The notes under the pieces: model-generated
Seen by the model: the letters and a program-made list of their open reading frames with translations, nothing else
What the model was told of the DNA's origin: nothing
The model's database searches: none
Shown here: one piece after another, positions 1-9,354 of the stretch
How the letters are laid out: each line of letters starts with the position of its first letter
Numbering within the stretch: the first letter of the stretch is position 1
Source of the DNA: Mesorhizobium sp.
GTDB taxonomy: Bacteria > Pseudomonadota > Alphaproteobacteria > Rhizobiales > Rhizobiaceae
Assembly (NCBI GenBank): GCA_004020315.1
Contig: SAQG01000014.1
Location: 89,946 to 153,945 of the forward strand
Direction: 5' to 3'
Length of the DNA: 64,000 nucleotides
Program-made: the position numbers and the translations under genes

Positions 1-836
1 CACGCGAGCCGGGTGACGAAGCCGAGGAATACCGCGAAGGCATGGAAGCCGGGAACTATCCGTTCGAATTGTTCGAGCCGGACGCCGCGGCTAAACGATG
101 GCCCTTCCTGCAGCCTGGCTCGTTCCGCTACGCGTATTTTTCGCCGGAGGGTGGTGCGCTGCATTGCCGCAAGATCGCGGCGGGGCTCGCCAGATGGCTG
201 CGGACGAACGGCGCCAATGTCTACGAAAACAGCAAGGTGGTAGAAGTTGACGCCGAGGCCGGCCGCATCGTGCTTGAAAGCGGCGAGACGATGCAGGCCG
301 ACCGCATCGTCATCGCCGCCGGAGCCTGGGTGCTAAAACTGTTTCCGGAACTGGACGGCGACCTGAAGACCTGGCGCACCGCGCTTGCCTATGTCGAACC
401 GCCGGCGGATCTGAAAGCGGCATGGCAGGCAGCCCCTGTCATCCTCGATGTCGGCGGCGCTGTCGACGGCTACGTGATCCCGCCATCCGGCGGCGCCGGC
501 ATGAAATTCGGCTCGGGCCTGCACAGGGTGCCGACCAGCGACGCCGACTGGAACCGCCAGCCGGTAGCGGGCGAGGGCGAGGCGATCCGCAACCTGTTTT
601 CGCCGCCGATCGCCCGCATCGAGGAGTACAGGCTCACCGAGGTCGTCACCTGCGCCTACACCTTCACCGCCGACGAAAAGTTCCTGGCGCATGAGAAGGG
701 CAGATGCCTAGTCGTCTCAGCCTGCTCCGGCCACGGCTACAAGTTCGGTGCGGCGGTCGGCAGGCGTGTCGCGGCGACAGTCGGCAATGGCGACGTCGGC
801 GGCTTGAAGGCGTGGCTGCGAGCGGAGGCGGTCTGA
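1..836 (+). CDS. FAD-dependent oxidoreductase of the sarcosine/N-methyl amino acid oxidase family, C-terminal part
   Basis: The reading frame is open from the window edge, so the N-terminus with the GxGxxG dinucleotide-binding motif lies outside. What remains shows the second half of a DAO-fold oxidase: a segment ending in ADRIVIAAGAWV (FAD-contacting strand) and a C-terminal block TCAYTFTADEKF followed by CSGHGYKFG. That block matches the region of monomeric sarcosine oxidases where a cysteine holds FAD covalently (CxYT) and the closing SGHGFK motif. These enzymes oxidise secondary amines or N-methyl amino acids to imine and H2O2 in the cytoplasm. The substrate cannot be read from the sequence. 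The internal ATG at 42 is an artefact of the truncated window, not a start. Confidence 0.8.
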   Translation, partial: REPGDEAEEYREGMEAGNYPFELFEPDAAAKRWPFLQPGSFRYAYFSPEGGALHCRKIAAGLARWLRTNGANVYENSKVVEVDAEAGRIVLESGETMQADRIVIAAGAWVLKLFPELDGDLKTWRTALAYVEPPADLKAAWQAAPVILDVGGAVDGYVIPPSGGAGMKFGSGLHRVPTSDADWNRQPVAGEGEAIRNLFSPPIARIEEYRLTEVVTCAYTFTADEKFLAHEKGRCLVVSACSGHGYKFGAAVGRRVAATVGNGDVGGLKAWLRAEAV

Positions 837-837
837 C

Positions 838-1428
838 CTAATACCGGCAGTGCCGCGGAATACGCACCTGCCGCCAGCGCGACGAGCCTTCCCGGACCAG
901 AACCCGGCGCGCCACAGTCTGGTAGGAGGCGGGGACCTCGACGATCCGCCGCTGCTCCGGCTGCACCAGAACCTCTTCGGCCACACTCTCGTACTCGGCG
1001 GGACTGACGACGCGCCGTAGGCGCTCCGGCTGCACCACCACGGTCTCGGCCACGCGTTCATAGCGCGCCTTGTGCCTGATCTTGCACAGGACCTTCCGAC
1101 CATTGATGACGCGCCATTCCCAGGAGTAGCCGCCGTCATTGACCTTCACCGTGCGGTAGATGGTGCGGCTGATGGCGGGCACGATCTCGTAGCTGACACG
1201 CGCCGGTGCGATCTGCACCACGCGCTCGCGGGTCCCGTAGATCGCCGGAACATACTCGACCTGCTGGCCGGCCGGGCTGATGAGCACGTTTTCGTAGACT
1301 GTTTCGTAGACGGACGGCCTGTTGACCTGCTCGTAGCATTCGACGGCGCGACCGCCAGCAGCCGTTTCCGACACCATGCCGAGAACGGCAAGGCTGGCGA
1401 CGGCCAAGGAAGCAGGGTTCCCGATCAT
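838..1428 (-). CDS. secreted protein with tandem 23-residue repeats, function unknown
   Basis: A 196-residue protein with an N-terminal hydrophobic stretch ending in ETAAGG, compatible with a signal peptide and export to the periplasm or cell surface. The C-terminal half carries a degenerate repeat of about 23 residues: units beginning YERVAETVVVQPE, YESVAEEVLVQPE and YQTVARRVLV, with weaker versions (YETVYENVLI) nearer the N-terminus. The mixture of Val, Glu, Gln and Arg suggests a beta-rich repeat. Similar repeats occur in rhizobial outer-surface proteins of unknown role, so no function is claimed. It converges on the oxidase gene (1 nt apart) and is preceded by a 16-bp palindrome 31 bp upstream. 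Confidence 0.7.
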   Translation of the reverse strand: MIGNPASLAVASLAVLGMVSETAAGGRAVECYEQVNRPSVYETVYENVLISPAGQQVEYVPAIYGTRERVVQIAPARVSYEIVPAISRTIYRTVKVNDGGYSWEWRVINGRKVLCKIRHKARYERVAETVVVQPERLRRVVSPAEYESVAEEVLVQPEQRRIVEVPASYQTVARRVLVREGSSRWRQVRIPRHCRY

Positions 1429-1458
1429 GGCACTCCCCCTGTTTGAACCTTCAGCGCA

Positions 1459-1474
1459 AATTCAACGTTGAATT
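1459..1474. promoter_or_regulatory. perfect 16-bp palindrome, candidate operator
   Basis: The sequence AATTCAACGTTGAATT is a perfect dyad centred 38 bp upstream of the start of the minus-strand repeat-protein gene. Position and symmetry suit a dimeric regulator. The regulator is unknown. Confidence 0.4.
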
Positions 1475-1649
1475 GTAGGGGAAGCCGTGTCGCGCGAAAG
1501 CAGTTTCGAGATATTTCGTTAAGCGACGCGGTTAAGAAAGTGCTACGCGGCAGCGCCGCCGCACCGCTTCAAGAGCAGCCGGCGCAGCTTCGGGCGAATT
1601 CTGTGCAGAAACCTTGATTCGACTTAACCGGATGGCTAGGAGGGGCGGC
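1475..1649. other. intergenic region between repeat protein and clpP
   Basis: The gene-free stretch is 334 nt overall (1429-1762). Apart from the palindrome at 1459-1474 and the promoter-like motif at 1650-1678, no ORF with coding character is visible. It must hold both divergent promoters. Confidence 0.5.
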
Positions 1650-1678
1650 CTTGCGCTAGGGTGAGCCGACATCCTATT
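1650..1678 (+). promoter_or_regulatory. candidate sigma-32-type (heat-shock) promoter of clpP
   Basis: CTTGCG, a 17-nt spacer, then CCTATT followed by TAC. This resembles the alphaproteobacterial RpoH pattern (CTTG near -35, C-C/T-TATnT near -10) and leaves a 5' leader of roughly 80 nt before the clpP start. clpP is a standard RpoH target, but no mapping was done and a housekeeping reading of the same bases is possible. Confidence 0.4.
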
Positions 1679-1762
1679 TACAGGATAACGATCCAGAACC
1701 GATTCTGCCCCGACTTGCTAATCTCCCGGCGCCGGAATCCCATCTTCAATAAGGGATAGTCC

Positions 1763-2392
1763 ATGAAGAACCCCGTCGAAACCTACATGAACCTCGTTCC
1801 GATGGTGGTCGAACAGACCAATCGCGGCGAGCGGGCCTACGACATTTTCTCGCGGCTCCTGAAAGAGCGCATCATTTTCATCACCGGTCCCGTCGAGGAC
1901 GGCATGGCGACGCTGGTCTGCGCGCAGCTCCTGTTCCTCGAAGCGGAGAATCCGAAGAAGGAAATCAACCTCTACATCAATTCGCCCGGCGGTGTCGTCA
2001 CCTCGGGCATGGCGATCTACGACACCATGCAGTTCATCAAGCCGGCGGTGGCGACGCTGTGCATCGGCCAGGCGGCCTCGATGGGCTCGCTGCTTCTCAC
2101 CGCAGGCGAGAAGGGCATGCGCTTCGCCACCCCGAACGCCCGCATCATGGTCCATCAGCCTTCCGGTGGCTTCCAGGGCCAGGCTTCCGACATCGAGCGC
2201 CACGCCCAGGACATCATCAAGCTGAAGCGTCGTCTCAACGAGGTCTATGTCAAGCACACCGGCAAGAGCTACGACGAGATTGAAAAGACGCTCGACCGCG
2301 ACCACTTCATGACCGCCGACGAGGCGAAGGATTTCGGTCTCATCGACAAGGTCATTTCGTCGCGTGAGCCGATCGAAGGTATTGCCACATAA
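1763..2392 (+). CDS. clpP: ATP-dependent Clp protease proteolytic subunit
   Basis: ClpP is the tetradecameric serine peptidase chamber of the ClpXP/ClpAP proteases, degrading unfolded and regulatory proteins in the cytoplasm. The 209-residue product has the full family length. The triad is readable: Ser106 in GQAASMGS, His131 in RIMVHQP and Asp180 in LDRDHF, with the same spacing as in E. coli. The oxyanion-loop SPGG is at 74-77. The ATG follows an AAGGGA ribosome site. clpX lies about 300 nt downstream in the same direction, and a hairpin at 2432-2447 suggests partly independent transcription. Confidence 0.97.
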   Translation: MKNPVETYMNLVPMVVEQTNRGERAYDIFSRLLKERIIFITGPVEDGMATLVCAQLLFLEAENPKKEINLYINSPGGVVTSGMAIYDTMQFIKPAVATLCIGQAASMGSLLLTAGEKGMRFATPNARIMVHQPSGGFQGQASDIERHAQDIIKLKRRLNEVYVKHTGKSYDEIEKTLDRDHFMTADEAKDFGLIDKVISSREPIEGIAT

Positions 2393-2431
2393 GCCTGGTG
2401 GCAGTTGGATAGTGGGGAAAACACGCTTTTG

Positions 2432-2447
2432 ATGCCGCTTGCGGCAT
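2432..2447 (+). terminator. short hairpin after clpP
   Basis: ATGCCGC and GCGGCAT form a 6-7 bp stem around a tiny loop, followed by TTTC only. It could be a weak terminator or attenuator between clpP and clpX. The missing T-run makes strong termination doubtful. Confidence 0.3.
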
Positions 2448-2688
2448 TTCGGCCACAATTGGCTGTTCCCTCGACGGGAGCAATTGCCTACGTTAAGCCT
2501 ATGTTGATTTTCGACGGCTTAGCTTTGTGCGGGGTTGGTGCGAATCATTGCGACGTTTTCTGATATGTGTTTCGTACGGAATGCGTTGCGGGAGCCGGAA
2601 TACTGGCGGCGGCGATTTCCCGCGATAGATTGAACATATGCGCCCTTTCAACCAGACCATCGGCGGGCGGCTATGAAAGGACATGAAA

Positions 2689-3963
<1,275 letters not shown>

Positions 3964-3990
3964 CGTGAGCCTCTGCAATGGAAATTCTTT

Positions 3991-4018
3991 AAACGGCGCC
4001 GTGAGGCGCCGTTTTGTT
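3991..4018 (+). terminator. rho-independent terminator after clpX
   Basis: A perfect 10-bp stem (AAACGGCGCC / GGCGCCGTTT) with a GTGA loop runs into a T-rich tail. It lies 28 nt after the clpX stop and separates clpX from lon. Confidence 0.85.
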
Positions 4019-4249
4019 GTTGTAGACGGGCCGACTTGTAATGAACGGATTGTGACAGATTGGATGAACGGTTTCGTGTTGACCCTTGATCTTTGCCCCC
4101 CGTGCCTCCAACTAACTGAGGAAGGCCGGGGTGCCGAATTCTGTGCTGTAAAACTCCCGTCACAAACGGTGGTAGGCGGAACGATCCTCGGTCGTTAATA
4201 TGAGATTCGCGGTTGGCCGATTGGCGGTCGCGACATGAAAGGTTGGACA

Positions 4250-6661
4250 ATGGCCAAAATATCCAAGGCTCCCAGCGACGGCGTCTTCGCAGTCCTCCCA
4301 CTGCGCGACATCGTGGTGTTTCCGCACATGATCGTTCCGCTCTTCGTCGGGCGTGAAAAGTCGATCAAGGCGCTGGAAGAGGTGATGGGTCAGGAAAAGC
4401 AGATCCTGCTTGCGACCCAGATGAATGCCGCCGATGACGATCCCGAGTCCGATGCGATCTTCGACATCGGCACGCTCGCCAATGTGCTGCAATTGCTGAA
4501 GCTGCCGGACGGCACCGTAAAGGTGCTGGTCGAAGGCGCCTCGCGCGCGAAAATCGTCTCGTTCACCGACCGTGCCGACTTCCACGAGGCCCACGCCGCG
4601 GCGCTGGTCGAACCGGATGAGGAAGAGGTCGAGGTCGAGGCGCTGGCCCGCTCCGTCGTCACCGACTTCGAGAACTACGTCAAGCTGAACAAGAAGATCT
4701 CGCCCGAAGTGGTGGGCGCCGCCAGCCAGATCGACGACTATTCGAAGCTCGCCGATACGGTTGCTTCGCATCTTGCCATCAAGATCCCCGAGAAGCAGGA
4801 GATGCTGGCCACGCTTTCGGTCAAGGAGCGGCTGGAAAAGGCTATGGGCTTCATGGAAGCCGAAATCTCCGTCCTGCAGGTCGAGAAGCGCATCCGCTCG
4901 CGCGTCAAGCGCCAGATGGAGAAGACGCAGCGCGAATACTACCTCAACGAGCAGATGAAGGCGATCCAGAAGGAGCTCGGCGAGGGCGAGGACGGCCGCG
5001 ACGAGGCCGCCGAGATCGAGGCGCGCATCAAGAAGACCAAGCTCTCCAAGGAGGCCCGCGAAAAGGCGGAAGCCGAACTGAAGAAGCTGCGGACGATGTC
5101 GCCGATGTCGGCTGAATCGACCGTTGTGCGCAATTATCTCGACTGGATCCTGTCGATACCGTGGGGCAAGAACTCCAAGGTCAAGCATGATTTGGCTTTC
5201 GCGCAGAATGTGCTCGACACCGACCATTTCGGCCTCGACAAGGTCAAGGACCGCATCGTCGAATATCTCGCTGTGCAGAGCCGCCAGAAGAAGCTGAAGG
5301 GGCCGATCCTGTGCCTCGTCGGACCTCCCGGCGTCGGGAAGACCTCGCTCGGCAAGTCGATCGCCAAGGCGACGGGCCGCGAGTTCATCCGCATGGCGCT
5401 GGGCGGCGTGCGCGACGAGGCCGAAATCCGCGGTCACCGACGCACCTATATCGGCTCGATGCCCGGCAAGGTCATCCAGTCGATGAAGAAGGCGAAGAAG
5501 TCCAATCCGCTCTTCCTGCTCGACGAGATCGACAAGATGGGCCAGGATTTCCGCGGCGACCCGTCGTCGGCGTTGCTCGAGGTGCTCGATCCCGAGCAGA
5601 ACTCGACCTTCATGGATCACTACCTCGAGGTCGAATACGACCTGTCGAGCGTTATGTTCGTGACGACGGCGAACACGCTGAACATCCCTGCGCCTTTGAT
5701 GGACCGCATGGAGATCATCCGTATCGCCGGCTATACCGAGGACGAGAAGATCGAGATCGCCAAGCGCCACCTGATGCCCAAGGTGATCCGCGATCATGCG
5801 CTGCAGCCGAAGGAGTTCTCCGTCGGCGAGGACGCGATCCGCGGCATCATCCAGACCTACACCCGTGAAGCGGGCGTCAGGAGCCTGGAGCGCGAGCTGA
5901 TGAAGCTCGGCCGCAAGGCGGTGACCGAGATCCTGAAGACGAAGAAGAAGACGGTCGACATCACGGCGGACAATCTCGCCGATTACCTGGGTGTCCCGCG
6001 CTTCCGCTTCGGTCAGGTCGAGGCCGACGATCAGGTCGGCGTCGTCACCGGGCTCGCCTGGACGGAAGTCGGCGGCGAGCTGCTGACGATCGAAGGCGTC
6101 ATGATGCCCGGCAAGGGCCGCATGACCGTGACCGGCAATCTGCGCGACGTGATGAAGGAATCGATCTCGGCGGCGGCCTCCTATGTCCGTTCGCGGGCCA
6201 TCGATTTCGGCGTCGAGCCGCCGCTGTTCGACAAGCGTGATATCCACGTCCACGTCCCCGAGGGCGCAACGCCCAAGGACGGACCGTCGGCGGGCGTGGC
6301 GATGGCGACGGCGATCGTCTCCGTGCTGACCGGCATCCCGGTCAGGGCCGATGTGGCGATGACCGGCGAGATCACGCTGCGCGGCAGGGTGCTGCCGATC
6401 GGCGGGCTCAAGGAGAAGCTGCTTGCAGCACTTCGCGGCGGCATCAAGAAGGTGCTGATCCCGGAAGACAACGCCAAGGATCTGGCGGAGATTCCGGACA
6501 ACGTGAAGAACGGTATGGAGATCGTTCCGGTCGCGCGGGTCGGCGAAGTCTTGCGCCATGCGCTGGTGCGTATGCCGGAGCCGATCGAGTGGGTCGAACC
6601 GGTCAATGCGCCGGCTGCGGTGGATGCCGGAGACGACGCCAGCAAGTCGCTAGCTCATTAG
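4250..6661 (+). CDS. lon: ATP-dependent protease Lon
   Basis: Lon is a homo-hexameric cytoplasmic AAA+ serine protease degrading misfolded and short-lived regulatory proteins. From Met 4250 the product is 803 residues. The N-terminal substrate domain begins LPLRDIVVFPHM. It is followed by a coiled-coil linker, Walker A GPPGVGKT at 358-365 and Walker B FLLDEIDK. The C-terminal peptidase domain carries Ser680 in KDGPSAGV and Lys723 in GGLKEKLL, the Ser-Lys dyad at E. coli spacing. The ATG at 4235 is in frame, but 4250 fits homologues (MAK start) and an AAGG site lies 8 nt upstream. The gene is monocistronic, between the clpX terminator and two terminators after its stop. Confidence 0.97.
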   Translation: MAKISKAPSDGVFAVLPLRDIVVFPHMIVPLFVGREKSIKALEEVMGQEKQILLATQMNAADDDPESDAIFDIGTLANVLQLLKLPDGTVKVLVEGASRAKIVSFTDRADFHEAHAAALVEPDEEEVEVEALARSVVTDFENYVKLNKKISPEVVGAASQIDDYSKLADTVASHLAIKIPEKQEMLATLSVKERLEKAMGFMEAEISVLQVEKRIRSRVKRQMEKTQREYYLNEQMKAIQKELGEGEDGRDEAAEIEARIKKTKLSKEAREKAEAELKKLRTMSPMSAESTVVRNYLDWILSIPWGKNSKVKHDLAFAQNVLDTDHFGLDKVKDRIVEYLAVQSRQKKLKGPILCLVGPPGVGKTSLGKSIAKATGREFIRMALGGVRDEAEIRGHRRTYIGSMPGKVIQSMKKAKKSNPLFLLDEIDKMGQDFRGDPSSALLEVLDPEQNSTFMDHYLEVEYDLSSVMFVTTANTLNIPAPLMDRMEIIRIAGYTEDEKIEIAKRHLMPKVIRDHALQPKEFSVGEDAIRGIIQTYTREAGVRSLERELMKLGRKAVTEILKTKKKTVDITADNLADYLGVPRFRFGQVEADDQVGVVTGLAWTEVGGELLTIEGVMMPGKGRMTVTGNLRDVMKESISAAASYVRSRAIDFGVEPPLFDKRDIHVHVPEGATPKDGPSAGVAMATAIVSVLTGIPVRADVAMTGEITLRGRVLPIGGLKEKLLAALRGGIKKVLIPEDNAKDLAEIPDNVKNGMEIVPVARVGEVLRHALVRMPEPIEWVEPVNAPAAVDAGDDASKSLAH

Positions 6662-6691
6662 TTCTTTCTAAAGTTGCAATGCACAAGAGAG

Positions 6692-6716
6692 AGCCGGGTC
6701 CAGCGCCCGGCTTTTT
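6692..6716 (+). terminator. terminator 1 after lon
   Basis: AGCCGGG and CCCGGCT form a 7-bp stem with a 7-nt loop, followed by TTTT. It is 31 nt downstream of the lon stop codon. Confidence 0.8.
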
Positions 6717-6722
6717 CATGTG

Positions 6723-6749
6723 AAAAACCCCGGAATTCCGGGGTTTTTT
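6723..6749. terminator. terminator 2 after lon, perfect palindrome
   Basis: AAAAACCCCGG and CCGGGGTTTTT flank AATT, giving a fully symmetric stem with A and T tracts on both sides, so it can terminate from either direction. It comes 6 nt after the first lon terminator. Confidence 0.8.
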
Positions 6750-6772
6750 CGACTCTTGTGACGCTTTTCGAC

Positions 6773-6801
6773 TTGGTTGCGGAAGCGCTTCTTTCTAAAG
6801 T
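6773..6801 (+). promoter_or_regulatory. candidate promoter of the HU gene
   Basis: TTGGTT, 17 nt, TAAAGT, just downstream of the lon terminators and about 55 nt before the HU start. The hexamers are weak matches; the call rests mainly on position and spacing. Confidence 0.3.
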
Positions 6802-6855
6802 CCGTTTCCTGCCGGATGAGTCGTACGTTCCGGTTTCTCATGGAAGGGAATTTTT

Positions 6856-7128
6856 ATGAACAAGAACGAACTGGTGTCCGCTGTCGCCGATGCCGCGAGT
6901 ATTTCGAAGGGTGACGCGCAGTCGGCGGTTGATGCGGTGTTCTCCGTCATCACCGGCGAACTGAAGAAGGGCGGCGATGTCCGGCTTGTCGGCTTCGGAA
7001 ATTTCACCGTGTCAAAACGCGCTGCCTCGACCGGCCGCAATCCGCAGACCGGCGCGGAAGTGCAGATTCCGGCGCGTACCGTGCCGAAGTTTTCGGCCGG
7101 CAAGGGCCTCAAGGACGCAGTCAACTAA
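6856..7128 (+). CDS. hupB: HU family DNA-binding protein
   Basis: A 90-residue nucleoid protein of the HU/IHF fold, which bends and packs DNA as a dimer. It starts MNKNELVSAVADAA. It carries the GFGNFTV motif and the beta-arm signature GRNPQTGAEVQIPA, with the conserved Pro that intercalates DNA. Full family length. A GGAAGGGA ribosome site precedes the ATG. The arrangement lon then hup is common in alphaproteobacteria. Terminators lie on both sides, so it is transcribed alone. Confidence 0.95.
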   Translation: MNKNELVSAVADAASISKGDAQSAVDAVFSVITGELKKGGDVRLVGFGNFTVSKRAASTGRNPQTGAEVQIPARTVPKFSAGKGLKDAVN

Positions 7129-7156
7129 GCGCCTTCTCACCCTTTTCAGAGACCAG

Positions 7157-7185
7157 AAAAGCCGGGCATGCCCGGCTTTTCTTTT
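7157..7185 (+). terminator. rho-independent terminator after HU gene
   Basis: AAAAGCCGGGC and GCCCGGCTTTT around a central AT give a symmetric GC stem with a T-rich tail (TTTTCTTTT). Confidence 0.85.
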
Positions 7186-7232
7186 GCGCCCACTTTGGTG
7201 GGCTCATATTCTCGAGATGACTCCGGTCAGGT

Positions 7233-8255
7233 CTATGCCGTCGGCGCATCGGCGCGCATCAGCCCTTCCTTCTTGAGATCGGCCCAGAGTGCTGGTGGCA
7301 GCTTCGCGTCGAGCAGCGACCGGTTGCTTTCGACCTCGCTCGGCCGCTGGCCGCCGGGGATCACCGACACGACCGAAGGGTGCAGCAGCGGAAATTGCAA
7401 TGCCGCTTCGATCAGGCGCACGCCGTGGCGTTTGCAGACAGCCTCGATGCGCGTGACGCGGTCGATGATGTCCTGCGGCGCCTCGGCATAATTGTAGTAG
7501 GCGCCGGGCTTCGGTCCGGTTGCCAGGATGCCGGAATTATACGGCCCGCCGAGAACGATGCCGATGCCGCGCTTCTGGCATAGCGGCAGGAAGGATTGCA
7601 GCGCCTCCTGCTCCAGCAGCGTATAGCGCCCGGCAAGCAGGAAAAGGTCGAAGTCGCCACGCTCGGCAAGTGTCTGGGCAACCTGCCATTCGTTGATGCC
7701 GCCGCCGAACGCCTTGATGACGCCTTGATCACGCAAGGCCAGCAGCCCGTAATAGCCCGAGCGCATGAACTCCTCGATGCGCTGGTCCGAGGCCTCTTTG
7801 CTGCCATGCGTGAAGATGTCGACGTCATGCACGAAAAGGATGTCGATGCGGTCGACGCCGAGGCGCTCGAGCGAGGCTTCGAAGGAGCGCATGACGCCGT
7901 CATAGCTGTAGTCGTAGACCTCGCGGCGCGACGGCGTGTCGAAGAACTTGCCGATGCCGGTGCGTTGGTCCGGCGGGCAGGCGCGCATGATGCGGCCGAC
8001 CTTGCTCGACAGCACATAGTCGTCGCGCTTTTTCGAGCGCAGGAACGGGTTGAGCCGCGTTTCCGACAGGCCAAGCCCGTAGAGCGGCGCGGTGTCGTAG
8101 TAACGGCAGCCGACGCGCCAGGCGGTCTCAAGGGTGGCGTTGGCATCCTCATCGGAGACGGCGCGATAGAGGTTGCCGAGCGGCGCAGTGCCGAAGCCGA
8201 GTTCCGTGAACGCGATGCCGCCATTGCCAATGCGGTCGAAATGCCGTGTCTTCAT
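7233..8255 (-). CDS. aldo/keto reductase, sugar (fucose/threo-aldose) dehydrogenase-like
   Basis: A 340-residue NAD(P)H-dependent AKR barrel. The catalytic tetrad is visible: Asp54 and Tyr59 (RYYDTAPLYG), Lys85 (LSSKVGR) and His143 (ILFVHDVD). The subgroup resembles bacterial D-threo-aldose 1-dehydrogenase/L-fucose dehydrogenase and pyridoxal 4-dehydrogenase-type AKRs. Its neighbours are a sugar importer, a FucU-type mutarotase and a sugar kinase, so oxidation of an imported aldose to the lactone is the most reasonable role. The actual substrate is inferred only. Met at 8255 is preferred over the in-frame Met six codons upstream. It is transcribed divergently from the creatininase-like gene. 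Confidence 0.85.
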   Translation of the reverse strand: MKTRHFDRIGNGGIAFTELGFGTAPLGNLYRAVSDEDANATLETAWRVGCRYYDTAPLYGLGLSETRLNPFLRSKKRDDYVLSSKVGRIMRACPPDQRTGIGKFFDTPSRREVYDYSYDGVMRSFEASLERLGVDRIDILFVHDVDIFTHGSKEASDQRIEEFMRSGYYGLLALRDQGVIKAFGGGINEWQVAQTLAERGDFDLFLLAGRYTLLEQEALQSFLPLCQKRGIGIVLGGPYNSGILATGPKPGAYYNYAEAPQDIIDRVTRIEAVCKRHGVRLIEAALQFPLLHPSVVSVIPGGQRPSEVESNRSLLDAKLPPALWADLKKEGLMRADAPTA

Positions 8256-8389
8256 GTTCTGCCGTTTCCTCACCTACGCAATTGCCGTCACACTATCACG
8301 CCTGGAGCACCGCAAAAGCACTCCGAGCCGTTGGACACGAATTTTCACGGTGATAGCATGAGCAAAAACAAGCTGTTCGGGGAAAAAAC

Positions 8390-8556
8390 GTGGCCCAAAC
8401 ATTCAGGCAAGTTTCAGGTTCCGGGAAATTGGTGGAGCCGTCGTGACCAATGCCGGCACAGATCTGTTCGGGATTGCGCTCGACGAGCTTGGCACGGTGC
8501 TGGCTTGGATCGACGAGGGCTGTATCGACGCCGCCCGCCACACCATCATGGAGTAG
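8390..8556 (+). pseudogene. possible remnant or tiny overlapping ORFs upstream of the creatininase-like gene
   Basis: Two short frames with local codon bias meet here. GTG at 8390, after GGGGAAAA, opens an 18-codon ORF ending at 8446. GTG at 8443 (overlap GTGA, preceded by GGTGGA) opens a 37-codon ORF ending at TAG 8554-8556, with product core LFGIALDELGTVLAWID and mostly G/C third positions. The second ends 5 nt before the creatininase-like start. They read like the ends of a gene that lost its middle, or a leader pair. Neither is recognised. Confidence 0.3.
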
Positions 8557-8561
8557 GGATC

Positions 8562-9305
8562 ATGCGCTACGAGCTGATGCTGCCGCACCAGATCCGCAAG
8601 GCGATCGCCGAAAACTTGCCGGTCGTGCTCCCGCTCGGCGTGCTCGAATACCATGGCGAGCACATGGCCGTCGGCATGGATACGCTGGCGGTGATCAAGA
8701 TGCTGGAGCTATTCGAAAAGGAAGCCGACATCGTCATCCTGCCAGCCTTCTACTACGGTGCGGCGAGCTACGCTGTAGCGCCGCCGGAGGGCAATGGCTC
8801 GGTTCAGGTCGGCGGCAATGCGTTGGCGCCGTTCGCGGAGGAACTGTTCTGCAGCCTATTGCGCATCGGTTTTCGCAACATCCACGCCATCATCCACCAC
8901 CAGACCGAGAATTTTGCCGCCGGCATGCCGACCGATCTCGCCTTCAAGACCGCTGGCCGCCAGGCGATCTTCCGCTTCCTCGAGAAGGAGCGCGGCGAAG
9001 GCTGGTGGGGCTCCGAGGCGATGGCCGGCTATTATGCCGAACACGCCGAGGGCGGTAATTTCTTCAACTGGGTGCAGGTGCATCCGCTGATGCCGGCGGT
9101 GACGGACGGCCAGTATCCGTTCGACCATGCCGGCGTCGGCGAGACGTCGCTGATGCTGGCGCTGTGCCCGGAAGCGGTGGACGCCGGCCACTTCGCCGAC
9201 AACACGGGATGGTACACAGCGAGCGCGCCGAAAGCCTCGGCGGAACTGGGTCAAAAGGGCGTCGCGATGATCCTCGATCATCTGCGGGCGATACTTTTAG
9301 CCTAA
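8562..9305 (+). CDS. creatininase family protein (metal-dependent amidohydrolase)
   Basis: A 247-residue protein with the creatininase-fold metal site: Glu29, His31 and Asp40 in GVLEYHGEHMAVGMD, then His112/His113 and Glu116 in IHHQTEN. Family members hydrolyse cyclic or formamide amides (creatinine, formamidopyrimidines), and many in rhizobial sugar loci have no known substrate. The canonical NGHGGN segment is replaced by IHHQTEN, so creatinine itself is unlikely. The frame is open far upstream across the antisense AKR gene, but codon use and family alignment place the start at ATG 8562, next to a GGGATC site. It converges on the permease gene. Confidence 0.8.
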   Translation: MRYELMLPHQIRKAIAENLPVVLPLGVLEYHGEHMAVGMDTLAVIKMLELFEKEADIVILPAFYYGAASYAVAPPEGNGSVQVGGNALAPFAEELFCSLLRIGFRNIHAIIHHQTENFAAGMPTDLAFKTAGRQAIFRFLEKERGEGWWGSEAMAGYYAEHAEGGNFFNWVQVHPLMPAVTDGQYPFDHAGVGETSLMLALCPEAVDAGHFADNTGWYTASAPKASAELGQKGVAMILDHLRAILLA

Positions 9306-9314
9306 TGCGGCTCT

Positions 9315-9340
9315 CCTTTCTCCCACAGAAAGGGAGAAGA
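9315..9340. repeat. inverted repeat between convergent genes
   Basis: TTTCTCCC and GGGAGAAG arms around a short A-rich loop. It resembles the CTTCTCCC/GGGAGAAG hairpin repeat at 50233 and may act as a bidirectional terminator here. Confidence 0.4.
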
Positions 9341-9354
9341 GAAGACAGAGCAGC

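Noticed and set aside
4079..4113. Heat-shock promoter for lon around TTGACC/CTTGAT
   Set aside because: No acceptable -10 at the right distance from either element.
4160..6559. 799-codon open frame on the minus strand across lon
   Set aside because: A shadow of lon caused by high GC. lon has full family motifs; the antisense product is Leu/Arg/Asp/His rich without any domain.
7596..8561. Upstream extension of the creatininase-like frame
   Set aside because: It runs antisense through the AKR gene; the family N-terminus and codon bias begin at ATG 8562.
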